Assembly (NCBI GenBank): GCA_015231705.1 | Contig: JADGBC010000005.1 | Coordinates: 1-49,768 of the forward strand | DNA from: Desulfamplus sp. | Lineage (GTDB): Bacteria > Desulfobacterota > Desulfobacteria > Desulfobacterales > Desulfobacteraceae | Reading direction: 5' to 3' | Length of the DNA stretch: 49,768 nucleotides | Shown here: positions 34,182 through 42,725 of the stretch, piece after piece | How the letters are laid out: every line of letters begins with the position of its first letter | How positions within the stretch are numbered: position 1 is the first letter of the stretch | Program-made: the position numbers and the translations under genes | The notes under the pieces: model-generated | What the model saw: only the letters and a program-made list of their open reading frames with translations | What the model was told of the DNA's origin: nothing | Database searches by the model: none

Positions 34182-35198
34182 ATGGTAAAAAAAACAGTAA
34201 TACAGGGAACCGGTAGGGCAATTCCATCACGTCTTGTTACCAACGACGATCTTGCAAAAATAATGGATACATCGGATGAGTGGATACAGCAGAGAACCGG
34301 AATCAAACAGCGTTACTGGATACCAGAAGGTGAGATCATGGGGGCATCTGATCTTGGACTTGAGGCATCTTACAAGGCATTGGAAAAAGCGGGATGGAAA
34401 CCTGAAGACATTGACTTTATAATCTTTGCCACCTTGAGCCCTGATATTTTTTTTCCTGGCTCAGGGTGTCTTTTACAGGCTAAACTTGGACTCACATCAA
34501 CACCTGCTCTTGATATCCGTCAGCAGTGCACAGGATTTCTTTACAGCCTTGCAACCGCAGATGCCTATATTAAAAGCGGGCTTGCAAATAAAATTCTGAT
34601 TGTAGGGGCAGAGGTACATAGCACTGGTCTTGACAAAACTACAAGAGGCAGGGACGTTGCTGTACTGTTTGGCGATGGTGCAGGTGCGGTCTGTGTGGAG
34701 GGGGTTGAAACTGATGAAAATATTGGAGTGCTTGCTTCTGCTTTACATGCAGATGGCAAAGGTGCCGATGCCCTTATGATCGAGCTTCCTGCCTCCCGTC
34801 TTCCTGACAGAATGGCTCTGGGGCTGGAAGGAGATGAGACAGCACGATATTATCCGGTGATGAACGGAAAGTCAGTATTTAAAACTGCTGTAAAAAAACT
34901 TCCTCAGGTTACAAAGGAGGTTCTCGAAAAAGCCAACATGACGATTGAAGATATTGATCTGATTTTTCCTCATCAGGCAAACTTAAGAATTAACCAGGCA
35001 TATCAACAATTTATGAAAATTGATGAGGCAAAGATATTCAATAATATTCAAAAATATGGAAACACTACGGCAGCAAGTATCCCCATTGCCCTTGATGAGG
35101 CTCTGGAACAGAATCTTGTTGGAAAAAAAGGAGATACAGTTATGTTTATCGGATTTGGTGCAGGTTTTACATGGGGCAGCGTGGTATACAAATTCTAA
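34182..35198 (+). CDS. 3-oxoacyl-ACP synthase III family protein (FabH-like)
   Basis: A 338-residue condensing enzyme of normal KAS III length. The catalytic triad is visible: Cys116 in IRQQCTGFLYSL, His264 in FPHQANLRI and Asn294 in KYGNTTAASIP. It also has the N-terminal GTGRAIPSRLVTNDDLA and TSDEWIQQRTGI and the C-terminal MFIGFGAGFTWGSVVYKF. KAS III starts fatty acid synthesis by joining acetyl-CoA to malonyl-ACP; some homologues instead act in branched-chain, quinolone or beta-lactone pathways. No other fab genes are adjacent, so the role may be either. AATTGAGGTAA precedes the ATG. Confidence 0.92.
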   Translation: MVKKTVIQGTGRAIPSRLVTNDDLAKIMDTSDEWIQQRTGIKQRYWIPEGEIMGASDLGLEASYKALEKAGWKPEDIDFIIFATLSPDIFFPGSGCLLQAKLGLTSTPALDIRQQCTGFLYSLATADAYIKSGLANKILIVGAEVHSTGLDKTTRGRDVAVLFGDGAGAVCVEGVETDENIGVLASALHADGKGADALMIELPASRLPDRMALGLEGDETARYYPVMNGKSVFKTAVKKLPQVTKEVLEKANMTIEDIDLIFPHQANLRINQAYQQFMKIDEAKIFNNIQKYGNTTAASIPIALDEALEQNLVGKKGDTVMFIGFGAGFTWGSVVYKF

Positions 35199-35248
35199 GG
35201 CAGTGCTGCGTACAGATTCTAAAGGTTACGGACTCCAAGTGGTTAGGA

Positions 35249-35860
35249 CTAAAGCTTTTTAAGAAGCTCTTCCAGTCTTGCCCTGTTTTTACAATCCTTT
35301 GAATTAAACTGTATCCCAACTCCGTTGCCGGGAATTCTGACGACTTTGCTTTCAAGCGTAATCTCTTCTTGTATGTCATTATGTGAAATCATCATGGACA
35401 CAGTGATATCTTCATCAGGCGAAAATTGCTCGTCAGTTCTAACAAACATGCCGCTTGCAGAAATATCAATACACTCTTCGAGCGAGGACTTATCATTTCT
35501 TACAAGCTGAACGTCCATGCAGACCGCTTTTCTGGTGGCAGTTCTCCTGTTGTTAAGCATGATTGACTGATCATCAATAGCAAATTGTGATGTTTGATAT
35601 TTCATGATCGGGGGGGCATACTGCTCTGTCTGATAGTCAGATATGTCTGTTTGTTTATCTGTTGACTTTATAATGGAATCAACAACATCAATAAGATGAG
35701 TCAATGCGGCCTCATCATTATCGTCAATATTTATAATTTCTTTTATAAGCAAGGCTTCAAGGTCAAAATTTGGGAAATTTTCAAGCATGATTAATAGCTG
35801 ATGCTTGGAAAGTACCATGGTTTTATTAATCAGATAGGATTTTTTTCTACAAAATTGCAC
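35249..35860 (-). CDS. PilZ-domain protein
   Basis: A 203-residue protein. The C-terminal half (about 97-200) is a PilZ fold: the c-di-GMP-binding arginine run RRTATRKAV, the second motif DISASGMFV (family D/N-x-S-x-x-G) and VGIQF near the end. The N-terminal 95 residues are acidic and unfamiliar. I take the GTG at 35860, which has AAGGAG 11 bases upstream, as the start; an ATG 14 codons later lacks a ribosome-binding site. It probably responds to cyclic-di-GMP; the target is unknown. It is convergent with the fabH-like gene. Confidence 0.88.
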   Translation of the reverse strand: MQFCRKKSYLINKTMVLSKHQLLIMLENFPNFDLEALLIKEIINIDDNDEAALTHLIDVVDSIIKSTDKQTDISDYQTEQYAPPIMKYQTSQFAIDDQSIMLNNRRTATRKAVCMDVQLVRNDKSSLEECIDISASGMFVRTDEQFSPDEDITVSMMISHNDIQEEITLESKVVRIPGNGVGIQFNSKDCKNRARLEELLKKL

Positions 35861-35892
35861 AGTTAACTCTGCTCCTTTTTCTCTTGCTTATT

Positions 35893-35989
35893 CTTTATGT
35901 GAAAGTCTCTTGAGATAGCTGTCATTCTAAGACTTTGATTTTTCGTTGTGCCCGAGATCCAATACCCCGCTCCGGCCGTGCCGGTTATT
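35893..35989 (+). repeat. F2 dispersed repeat upstream of the PilZ gene
   Basis: CTTTATGTGAAAGTCTCTTG to CCGCTCCGGCCGTGCCGGTT, a full-length copy between divergent genes. The rest of the 343-base gap (to 36204) has only a weak 8-bp inverted repeat CTCTGCAT/ATGCAGAG (36005-36012 and 36052-36059) and no gene. Confidence 0.8.
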
Positions 35990-36204
35990 CAATAGTTATC
36001 CCCCCTCTGCATAGCGACCTACTGAATAGGGAGATTTTGACACCTTTCTCAATGCAGAGAGAATTTAGAGTACAACTGATTCTGTCAGTATCTGCAGGTT
36101 TTATAATATAGACAAGAGTACAACAGAGCAAAATAAAATTCAATCCAAAAGGTTATGACACCACAACAGATGAAAATGCTGGTTGATACAGGAAAAAAGA
36201 TCAT

Positions 36205-37440
36205 ATGAACAGTCAAATGAAAATAAAATTACTTATAGACAAAGGAGTAAAAATTCCAATTCCCGAGTCTGTTTTTATTGATGAGGATGTTGATCTGTCC
36301 AGGATAGCAATAAAGAATGTGATCCTTTATCCTGGAACAAAGATCATGGGCAAAGATACTCTGATAATGGCAGATACAACTTTGAGTCTTGAAGCCCCGG
36401 TGACTATAGATAATGTATTTGTTGGTACCGGCAGTCGACTCAACGGCGGTTTTTTCCAAAAATGTGCATTTGCGGGTCAAAACAGTTTTGGTTCAGGAGC
36501 TCATGTCAGAGAGGGTACTATTCTGGAGGAGGGGGCAAGTGCTGCTCACACTGCTGGATTGAAACAGACCATCCTCTTTCCGTTTGTAACCCTGGGGAGT
36601 CTAATCAATTTTTGCGACTGCCTCATGGCAGGTGGAACCAGCCGGAAAGATCACAGTGAGGTAGGGAGCTCTTTTATCCATTTTAATTACACCCCTAATC
36701 AGGACAAAGCGACACCATCAATGCTTGGCAATGTATGTCAAGGTGTTATGCTGAAAAGCAGACCCGTATTCCTAGGGGGACAGGGCGGACTTGTGGGACC
36801 GTGCAGGCTCTCCTTTGGATCTGTCACCGCTGCCGGCACAATCTGGAGAAAAGATATTACAGAACCGGACAGGCTTATGTTTGGCGGAGGTGTTAGAGAG
36901 GCGGTTCTTGAAAGAAAACCTGGTGTCTATTCCAATGCCAGACGGATATTTGAGAATAATATTCTTTATATTGCTGGCCTTACAGCTCTAATGAGCTGGT
37001 ATATCCATATCAGGTCTCTTTTTACATCAGATTTTTTTTCAGAACATTTGCTTATGGGTATGAAACAGACTCTTGAATCTGCAATTGATGAGCGGATAAA
37101 CCGGCTTGATGATTTTGTTAAGCGTCTTCTCCACTCAAAAGAGCTGGTGCTGTCACGAAATGGAGGCAAAATAACACCGGTGGTAGAAGAGCACAATGCC
37201 GTGATTCATGAGTGGCATCAATTTCAGATTCAAGGGTGGCACTCTGTGCAAGCAATTTTAGAAAAAATGAGAGTTGTTAGTAATCCTCCTCCTGAAATGT
37301 TTATCAGTGCCATTCAAAATGGCATCAATCAAAATGGACGAGATTACATCAAGGTAATACAAAGTCTTGATGCATCTGCTTCTTCAGAGGGCAGCAGATG
37401 GCTTGAATCAGTTGAAAAAAATATCTGCGTTAAGATTTGA
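36205..37440 (+). CDS. left-handed beta-helix protein (GlmU C-domain-like)
   Basis: A 411-residue protein. The first two-thirds contain hexapeptide-type turns of a left-handed beta-helix (VILYPGTKIMGKDTLI, VFVGTGSRLNGGFFQ, SFGSGAHVREGTILEEGASA) and a Gly-rich GGTSRKDHSEVGSSFIHF and GGQGGLVGPCRLSFGSVTAA. This layout is common in delta-proteobacterial proteins annotated as UDP-GlcNAc pyrophosphorylase-like, but no nucleotidyltransferase domain is visible, so I would not claim that reaction. The last 150 residues are helical. AGGAAAAAAG lies before the ATG. The stop codon TGA lies in an F5 inverted-repeat end. Confidence 0.75.
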   Translation: MNSQMKIKLLIDKGVKIPIPESVFIDEDVDLSRIAIKNVILYPGTKIMGKDTLIMADTTLSLEAPVTIDNVFVGTGSRLNGGFFQKCAFAGQNSFGSGAHVREGTILEEGASAAHTAGLKQTILFPFVTLGSLINFCDCLMAGGTSRKDHSEVGSSFIHFNYTPNQDKATPSMLGNVCQGVMLKSRPVFLGGQGGLVGPCRLSFGSVTAAGTIWRKDITEPDRLMFGGGVREAVLERKPGVYSNARRIFENNILYIAGLTALMSWYIHIRSLFTSDFFSEHLLMGMKQTLESAIDERINRLDDFVKRLLHSKELVLSRNGGKITPVVEEHNAVIHEWHQFQIQGWHSVQAILEKMRVVSNPPPEMFISAIQNGINQNGRDYIKVIQSLDASASSEGSRWLESVEKNICVKI

Positions 37441-37457
37441 TGGTCTCGTAAAAAATC
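37437..37457 (+). repeat. solitary F5 terminal inverted-repeat end
   Basis: TTGATGGTCTCGTAAAAA (37437-37454) matches the terminal repeat of the complete 105-bp F5 element at 45128-45232. No partner arm is seen within the next few hundred bases. The TGA in it is the stop codon of the beta-helix gene. Confidence 0.6.
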
Positions 37458-37507
37458 AGAAACATGCAGACAATCCTAACTACATAACTGGGAGTAAACT
37501 CTTTATT

Positions 37508-38404
37508 ATGAACCACAATCTTGTCACTAATGGATTTAATCATGTTGGAAATTGTATCCGTCCGCCAAGTGAATTTAACTCCATACTCCTGCAGGCAACA
37601 CTTGGCTGTTCCCATTCTAAATGCACATTTTGTGGAGCTTATAAGGATAAGAAGTTTGCCATAAAGGATAGAAAATATTTAGAACAGGATCTAGATTTTG
37701 CAAGCCGCTATTGTCGGCACCAGGACCGGATTTTTGTAATGGACGGAGATGCCTTTGTCATGCCAATGAAAGATTGGCAATGGCTACTTGAGCAGATTCA
37801 TGAAAAACTTCCCTGGGTCAAAAGAGTCACCTGTTATGCAAATTTGAAATCAATAAAGCTGAAAACAGATGAAGAGTTGGCATATCTTCACCAAATGGGT
37901 CTGAAAGCAGTATTTTTAGGTCTGGAGTCGGGTCATTCCCAGGTTAGAAAAGATACTAAAAAAGGTGGTACACCTGAAGAGTTGATATATCATTGTCAAC
38001 GACTTAGAAGATCCGGTATCCGCCTGGTAACCATTGTTCTTTTAGGTCTGGGGCAGATTGATCTAAGCCTTGAGCATGCCAGGGATACCGGCAAAGCTCT
38101 CACTGCCATAGATCCTGAAGCGGTAAGTGCCTTAAGCCTTATTCCTCTGCCCGATACTCCTCTGGGAGATGCCTTTGAAAGGGGAGAGTTCAAGATTCCA
38201 GATGCACTGGGGATGATAGCAGAACTCAAGGAGCTGGTAAAACATACAGAACTTTCCAGAGGTGCATTTCGTTCTGTCCATGCCAGCAACTATTTATCTA
38301 TTGATGCTAGATTTCCGCAGGACAAAACAGCTGTACTGCAAAGCCTCGACCAAGCTCTATCTGGCAATATAAAACTTAAGCCTGAATGGATGAGAGGGCT
38401 TTAG
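37508..38404 (+). CDS. radical SAM protein (C-x4-C-x2-C type)
   Basis: A 298-residue enzyme from the ATG at 37508. The frame is open further upstream but overlaps the previous gene and the F5 end without conserved sequence. The cluster motif is GCSHSKCTFCGAY, a C-x4-C-x2-C spacing rather than the classical C-x3-C-x2-C and like that of Elp3-type enzymes. Further landmarks are RIFVMDGDAFVMP, VFLGLESGHSQVRKDTKKGG with the GxExG-like SAM-binding stretch, and SLIPLPDTPLGDAF. It shows the full TIM-barrel part but no extra cluster domain. The substrate is unknown; similar proteins are common in sulfate reducers. Confidence 0.88.
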   Translation: MNHNLVTNGFNHVGNCIRPPSEFNSILLQATLGCSHSKCTFCGAYKDKKFAIKDRKYLEQDLDFASRYCRHQDRIFVMDGDAFVMPMKDWQWLLEQIHEKLPWVKRVTCYANLKSIKLKTDEELAYLHQMGLKAVFLGLESGHSQVRKDTKKGGTPEELIYHCQRLRRSGIRLVTIVLLGLGQIDLSLEHARDTGKALTAIDPEAVSALSLIPLPDTPLGDAFERGEFKIPDALGMIAELKELVKHTELSRGAFRSVHASNYLSIDARFPQDKTAVLQSLDQALSGNIKLKPEWMRGL

Positions 38405-38778
38405 TAGCTTAGTCAAATGTCACTAAGCTGGAAGCCGTTCATCTTACAGGTGTTAATCTCATATTATGAGATAGAAGAAGCATAAAAAGAAAAAAACTTG
38501 AATATTATGGCAATTGGTTATAATTGCTTGCTTGATTTAGGCACTTATCAGTATTCTATACTCTGATTTTAGTGTTATTTTGGCAAGAGAATCAAAAAAA
38601 TCTTTTTGACTCTGGCTTGTCCAGGTTAGTTTATGTGAACGTCTCTTGAATTAGCAGTAATCATGGGATTTTCATTGTTAGTTGTGGCCGAGAGCCAATA
38701 CCTCGCTCCGGCCGTGCCGGTTATTTTAGAACAATTACAGTAATTGAATTTTGATTAAACAACATTGAATAACATCTT
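38405..38778. other. intergenic region with two hairpins and an F2 repeat
   Basis: AGCTTAGT/ACTAAGCT (38406-38413 and 38422-38429) forms a compact hairpin 2 bases after the radical SAM stop, a probable terminator without a T-run. ATCTCAT/ATGAGAT (38456-38462 and 38466-38472) is a second small one. An F2 copy lies at 38630-38725. No gene was seen. Confidence 0.55.
38630..38725 (+). repeat. F2 dispersed repeat upstream of livG
   Basis: TTTATGTGAACGTCTCTTG to CTCGCTCCGGCCGTGCCGGT, a full-length copy 54 bases before the livG start. Confidence 0.8.
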
Positions 38779-39543
38779 ATGTCTGAAAAAATACTACAAG
38801 TCTCATCCTTGACAAAAATGTTCGGCGGCGTAAAAGCACAGGATAATATCTCTTTTTCAATCGAAAAAGGCATTGTGTGTGGATTGATAGGTCCAAACGG
38901 AGCCGGAAAAACTACACTGTTCAATATGATAACAGGAATCTATCCCCCTGATCGAGGAGAGATTCTTTTTCTGGGCAAGAACATAAAGCACATACCTGTT
39001 CACAGACTGGTAAGAGCAGGCATTGCCAGAACATTTCAGCATGTTGAGCTTTTTTCAAGCATGACCCTTCTTGAAAATGTGCTTGTGGGTATGCATGTGA
39101 GAACCAGAAGCGGATTCTGGGGAGCTGTTACAAGAATGCCATGGGTACAGCGAGAAGAGAAGCACTCCAGAAAAATAGCAGAAGAATTATTGGAATTTAC
39201 GGGATTAACAGAGTATGCTCATCGTCCTGCAGGAGATCTGCCTGTGGGACGGCAGAAAATGGCAGAAATTGCAAGAGCCCTGGCATCTCAACCGACCCTG
39301 CTTCTCCTTGATGAACCGGCAGCAGGGTTAAATGCAGTTGAAACCGAAGCTCTTGGATATCTGATCCAGAAGGTAAAGAGAAGAGGAGTCACCATGATGC
39401 TTGTGGAGCATGATATGAGCCTTGCAATGGGTATTTCCGATAAGATTATAGTTCTTGACCGTGGAAGCAAACTTGCTGAAGGAACCCCAAGGGAGGTACA
39501 AAACAATAATGATGTGATGGAAGCATATCTTGGGCAGGGGTAA
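38779..39543 (+). CDS. livG: branched-chain amino acid-type ABC transporter ATPase LivG
   Basis: A 254-residue ATPase. It has Walker A GPNGAGKTTLFNMITG (about 38-53), the Q-loop region ARTFQHVELFSSMTLLENV, a LivG-type signature LPVGRQKMAEIARAL (variant LSGGQ), Walker B TLLLLDEPAAGLN and the switch His in MLVEHDMSLAM. LivG and LivF energise high-affinity uptake of hydrophobic amino acids, or in many anaerobes of aromatic or other carboxylates, through LivH/LivM. Neither permease nor binding protein occurs in the window. It is followed by livF and a PaaK-like ligase. Confidence 0.95.
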   Translation: MSEKILQVSSLTKMFGGVKAQDNISFSIEKGIVCGLIGPNGAGKTTLFNMITGIYPPDRGEILFLGKNIKHIPVHRLVRAGIARTFQHVELFSSMTLLENVLVGMHVRTRSGFWGAVTRMPWVQREEKHSRKIAEELLEFTGLTEYAHRPAGDLPVGRQKMAEIARALASQPTLLLLDEPAAGLNAVETEALGYLIQKVKRRGVTMMLVEHDMSLAMGISDKIIVLDRGSKLAEGTPREVQNNNDVMEAYLGQG

Positions 39544-39605
39544 ATAGAGCCAAGTAGACTCTATACATAACAATAATGACCCAATACTTACCAACTAGAA
39601 CATAG

Positions 39606-39645
39606 GCAGCTTTGCTGCAATTATTGCAGGATTGAAATTCCTGAA
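39606..39645 (+). repeat. F4 short dispersed repeat, copy 3
   Basis: GCAGCTTTGCTGCAATTATT followed by GCAGGATTGAAATTCCTGAA. GCAGC/GCTGC can form a small hairpin. It lies in the livG-livF spacer. Confidence 0.55.
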
Positions 39646-39678
39646 TAATAAAATAATGTTTTGCACAATAGAGAGTTT

Positions 39679-40422
39679 ATGCTCAGAATAAAAAATTTAA
39701 AATGCAGTTACGGCAGTATCATGGCGGTACAGGGAGTTAGCCTCTCTGTAAGAGATGGTGAGCTGATCTCTATAATAGGAGCCAATGGATCAGGAAAAAG
39801 CACATTGCTCCTTGCTATCTGTGGACTCCTGACGACCTGGGAAGGTGAAATTCTATTTAAAAATAACGATATTAAGGGAATGTCTCCTCCAGCGATTGTC
39901 CGTCAAGGCATCAGCATGGTACCAGAAGGCAGACAGATTTTCTCCCCCTTAAGTGTTATGGATAACCTTAAAATGGGTGCTTATACCATGTATCGCAAGG
40001 GGTTGAAGAAACAGGTGGAAGATGATCTTGAGATGATAATGGAGATGTTTCCCATTTTAAGAGAGAGAGCAGATCAGCTTGCCGGTACTTTATCCGGTGG
40101 AGAGCAGCAGATGCTTGCAATTGGCAGAGCACTTATGGCAAGGCCCTCTTTGCTGGTTCTGGACGAACCATCCATGGGGCTTGCCCCTAAAATAGTTGAG
40201 ATGATTTTCAGCATCATTCAAAAACTCAGACAGGAGGGGGTAACCATTCTGCTGGTGGAGCAGAATGCCAGGGCTGCCTTGAAGATTGCAGACAGGGGAT
40301 ACGTTTTGGAAACCGGTAAAATGGTATTGCAAGGAAGTGCGGAAGAGCTGCTGGTAGATGATGATGTTAAAAGGGCATATCTTGGAAAAGATTATGGTAA
40401 TTTTTGTGACGGTAGGAATTAG
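39679..40422 (+). CDS. livF: branched-chain amino acid-type ABC transporter ATPase LivF
   Basis: A 247-residue ATPase from ATG 39679; an alternative TTG six codons earlier is less likely. It has Walker A GANGSGKSTLLLAICG, the Q-loop stretch MVPEGRQIFSPLSVMDNL typical of LivF, signature LSGGEQQMLAIGRALMARP, Walker B LLVLDEPSMGLAP and VEQNARAALKIADRGYVLETG. It pairs with LivG as the two cytoplasmic ATPases of one importer. The 135-base gap to livG carries an F4 repeat, but both genes read the same way. Confidence 0.95.
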   Translation: MLRIKNLKCSYGSIMAVQGVSLSVRDGELISIIGANGSGKSTLLLAICGLLTTWEGEILFKNNDIKGMSPPAIVRQGISMVPEGRQIFSPLSVMDNLKMGAYTMYRKGLKKQVEDDLEMIMEMFPILRERADQLAGTLSGGEQQMLAIGRALMARPSLLVLDEPSMGLAPKIVEMIFSIIQKLRQEGVTILLVEQNARAALKIADRGYVLETGKMVLQGSAEELLVDDDVKRAYLGKDYGNFCDGRN

Positions 40423-40444
40423 TATGACAGAAGGAGATTAGAAC

Positions 40445-41689
40445 GTGATGCAACAGATGAAAAATTTAACTGTTGAAGAGAAAAATCAGCTTAAGCTGGA
40501 GCGTCTTCAGAGCACTCTTAACCGTGCATATAAAAATGTTCCATTTCATCGCAACAGATTTCTTGAAAAGTCCATGTTACCTGAGAATATAGTCTCACTA
40601 AGTGATATAGAAGAGCTCCCTTTCATGGATCGATCCCACTTGGGGCTACATTACCCTTATGGTCTTTTTGCAGTACCTCTAAGAGATATTGTCAGAATTC
40701 ATACCGCCCCTGGAACCGGTACAAACCCTTCAATCAGCGGTTACACAAAAACAGATCTCATGATCTGGCAGAGATTGGTTGCCCGAAGCCTTGAAGCCGC
40801 AGGGGTGACTTCAATGGATATTCTTCAGATCAACCTGCCCCCAGGCCTTGCCAACTGGGGACGAGATTACAAAGATGGTGCTGAAAACATGGGGGCAAGC
40901 GTGATTCCTAACTCCCCCCTTTCGCTTGCTAAAACGCTTATGGTGTTAAGAGATTACAAGACTACTACTTTAGTTACAACTTTGGCATTTGCAGAGCAGC
41001 TCATGGAGCATATGTTTGAAAACGAGAGGAATCCCAATGAGTTTAATCTCAAGAGAATTGTACTTGTGGGAGAACCTGTGGGAGCCGAGCAGATTAAAAA
41101 TCTTGAGGAGCATCTTCATGTTGATGTATGGCTAAATTACGGGCTAAGTGAGATTCCAGGCCCTGCTATAGCCTTTGAGTGTCTGCACCATTGCGGCATG
41201 CATATAAATGATGACCACATTCTTCCAGAAATCATAGATCCTGTCACAAGAATATCTGTAACACCCGGGCAGACAGGAGAGCTTGTTTTGACAACCTTGT
41301 CTGCCAGAGCATTCCCTTTAATACGTTTTCGTACCGGTGATATGGCACGTTTTTCTACAAATCCATGTGAATGTGGATCCTCTTTGATGACAATGGAGTG
41401 GCTACCAGAACGAGCTGATACAATGATGATAATATCTGGAATTAAAATCTCTCGGGAACAGGTGACAATTTATCTTAAGGATGCACTTGGAGTAAATGAC
41501 CCTAAATGTAAACTCGAAAAGATCCGTCATGGCGGAACAGAAATGCTCTCTATTTCACTTGTGATTGACGATTCACTATTTTCTGACGAGATAAAAAATC
41601 TGGAAAAACTTATGGTAAGCACTTCGGAGAGACTTGCGGAACTAATAGGAGTGACGGTCAAGATAACCCTGACGGAAAAAAAAATATGA
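40445..41689 (+). CDS. PaaK-like phenylacetate-CoA ligase family protein
   Basis: A 414-residue adenylate-forming enzyme. The start is GTG 40445, 8 bases after AAGGAG, or ATG 40448. It has N-terminal RLQSTLNRAYKNVPFHRNRF and LPFMDRSHLGLHYPYGLFAV, as in PaaK. The nucleotide loop TAPGTGTNPSISGYTKTD is less Ser/Thr-rich than the usual SSGTTGKP. It also has the acid-binding LNYGLSEIPGPAIAFEC, the hinge RTGDMARF and a Cys pair CECGS. PaaK-type ligases make aryl-acetyl-CoA thioesters. Next to LivG/LivF this suggests uptake and activation of an aromatic or branched acid, as in 2-oxoacid/aryl-acid clusters of anaerobes (inference). Its stop lies close to an IS630 remnant. Confidence 0.85.
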   Translation: MMQQMKNLTVEEKNQLKLERLQSTLNRAYKNVPFHRNRFLEKSMLPENIVSLSDIEELPFMDRSHLGLHYPYGLFAVPLRDIVRIHTAPGTGTNPSISGYTKTDLMIWQRLVARSLEAAGVTSMDILQINLPPGLANWGRDYKDGAENMGASVIPNSPLSLAKTLMVLRDYKTTTLVTTLAFAEQLMEHMFENERNPNEFNLKRIVLVGEPVGAEQIKNLEEHLHVDVWLNYGLSEIPGPAIAFECLHHCGMHINDDHILPEIIDPVTRISVTPGQTGELVLTTLSARAFPLIRFRTGDMARFSTNPCECGSSLMTMEWLPERADTMMIISGIKISREQVTIYLKDALGVNDPKCKLEKIRHGGTEMLSISLVIDDSLFSDEIKNLEKLMVSTSERLAELIGVTVKITLTEKKI

Positions 41690-41740
41690 GTGGAGTGCCT
41701 CACTTTCAAGAGGAACTAGTACAGCTCGGCGTAAATGACC

Positions 41741-42145
41741 TTACGCTTTAAGTGGTAATCCATTAAATGTCCACTTATAAGGTTTTGCCATTGTGGCATT
41801 AAAATACTCAATAAAACTAAGCAATTTGTTTTTCAGACTCTCTTTTGAAGAGAAATTTCCTCTTTTCAAGAGTTTTTTGGTAAGTATTCCAAACCAAATT
41901 TCGACTTGATTGAGCGACGAACAGTGCTTAGGCGTGTAAACAAAACGAATAGAATGAGTTTTGTCCTTTAGGAATTCAGCCCTGCTTTTTATTGATTTTA
42001 AAATACCTTCTTTTCCTTTGGTACCAAGCTCATCTTTGAGTTCACAAAGCTCGCTGATTAATCTAACAAGGGATTCTGATTGATGAGTATTGAGTTGGTC
42101 AGTCACAAAAACCCATTCTCTGGCTTGTGGGTCGGGGTAGTGCAA
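41741..42145 (-). pseudogene. IS630-family transposase, C-terminal remnant
   Basis: A 134-residue fragment read from a TTG. It holds the last part of an IS630/Tc1-type DDE domain: WVFVTDQLNTHQSESL with the second catalytic Asp, YTPKHCSSLNQVEIWFGIL with the terminal Glu region, and LLKRGNFSSKESLKNKLLSF. The N-terminal helix-turn-helix half and the first Asp are missing. The break is at about 42146, beside a Tn3-type fragment. It is too short to be active, but this family creates TA duplications like those of the F3 elements. Confidence 0.85.
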
Positions 42146-42277
42146 CGGTCCGTGTCATGAGGGGCCACTTGGTAGTTAATGATTTAGAATTATTGTTTTT
42201 TTCTTGAAGAATATCCATATTTTGAATATTCTTGCTCCTTGCTATCACAAAGCTGAATAGAACAAGGAGGTCGCCAT

Positions 42278-42502
42278 ATGAAAAAGCATTGGGGCGAAAC
42301 AGAACTCAGTGAATCTTGGTCGTTGAGTTCAGAAGAATATGAAATGATCGAATCTTACACATCGAGTAATCGACTCGGGGTAGCTGTTCAACTAAAATAC
42401 ATTCAAATTGTTGGTAGTTTCCCCCGAAGGTTGTCAGATATTCCTCCTCTGGGTGTAATTAAACATTGGGACGAAAATCCCCACAGGGTTTGGCATGCCT
42501 AA
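42278..42502 (+). pseudogene. Tn3-family transposase, N-terminal remnant
   Basis: Seventy-four residues preceded by a strong AACAAGGAGG ribosome-binding sequence. The sequence from LSSEEYEMIESYTSSNRLGV to AVQLKYIQIVGSFPRRLSDI resembles the start of Tn3-family transposases (the domain listed as DUF4158 in databases). The similarity stops near IPP and the frame ends shortly after; a full transposase has about 950-1000 residues. It is a truncated remnant. Confidence 0.7.
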
Positions 42503-42685
42503 CATTTATTTTCCTGATCCCGATCAATCCCAAAATTCACCACTTCAGGTGCAGCATCTATGGCATCTTTCCGGTTAAGCCAGTGCTTCAGTGTTGACCT
42601 GGAAATCCCAATCTCTTCAATGATATCTCGATGGCTTGCATCAGGATTACTTGCAATCGCTGTGTCGTATATCAATAGTTCTTCT
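42499..42685 (-). pseudogene. helix-turn-helix transposase fragment cut by IS66
   Basis: The minus strand is open from the IS66 border (42685) to a TAG at 42499 and encodes about 61 residues. They include IASNPDASHRDIIEEIGISR and STLKHWLNRKDAI, a typical helix-turn-helix as found at transposase N-termini. The start is missing because IS66 begins exactly there. The sequence on the far side of IS66 does not continue the frame. Confidence 0.6.
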
Positions 42686-42725
42686 GTAAACGCTCAATAA
42701 ACCCCACCTTGTAACCCAGGGTCAG

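Noticed and set aside
37367-37507. Upstream extension of the radical SAM protein by 47 residues
   Set aside because: The extension overlaps the previous gene and the F5 end, and has no conserved sequence. The ATG at 37508 begins just ahead of the conserved part.
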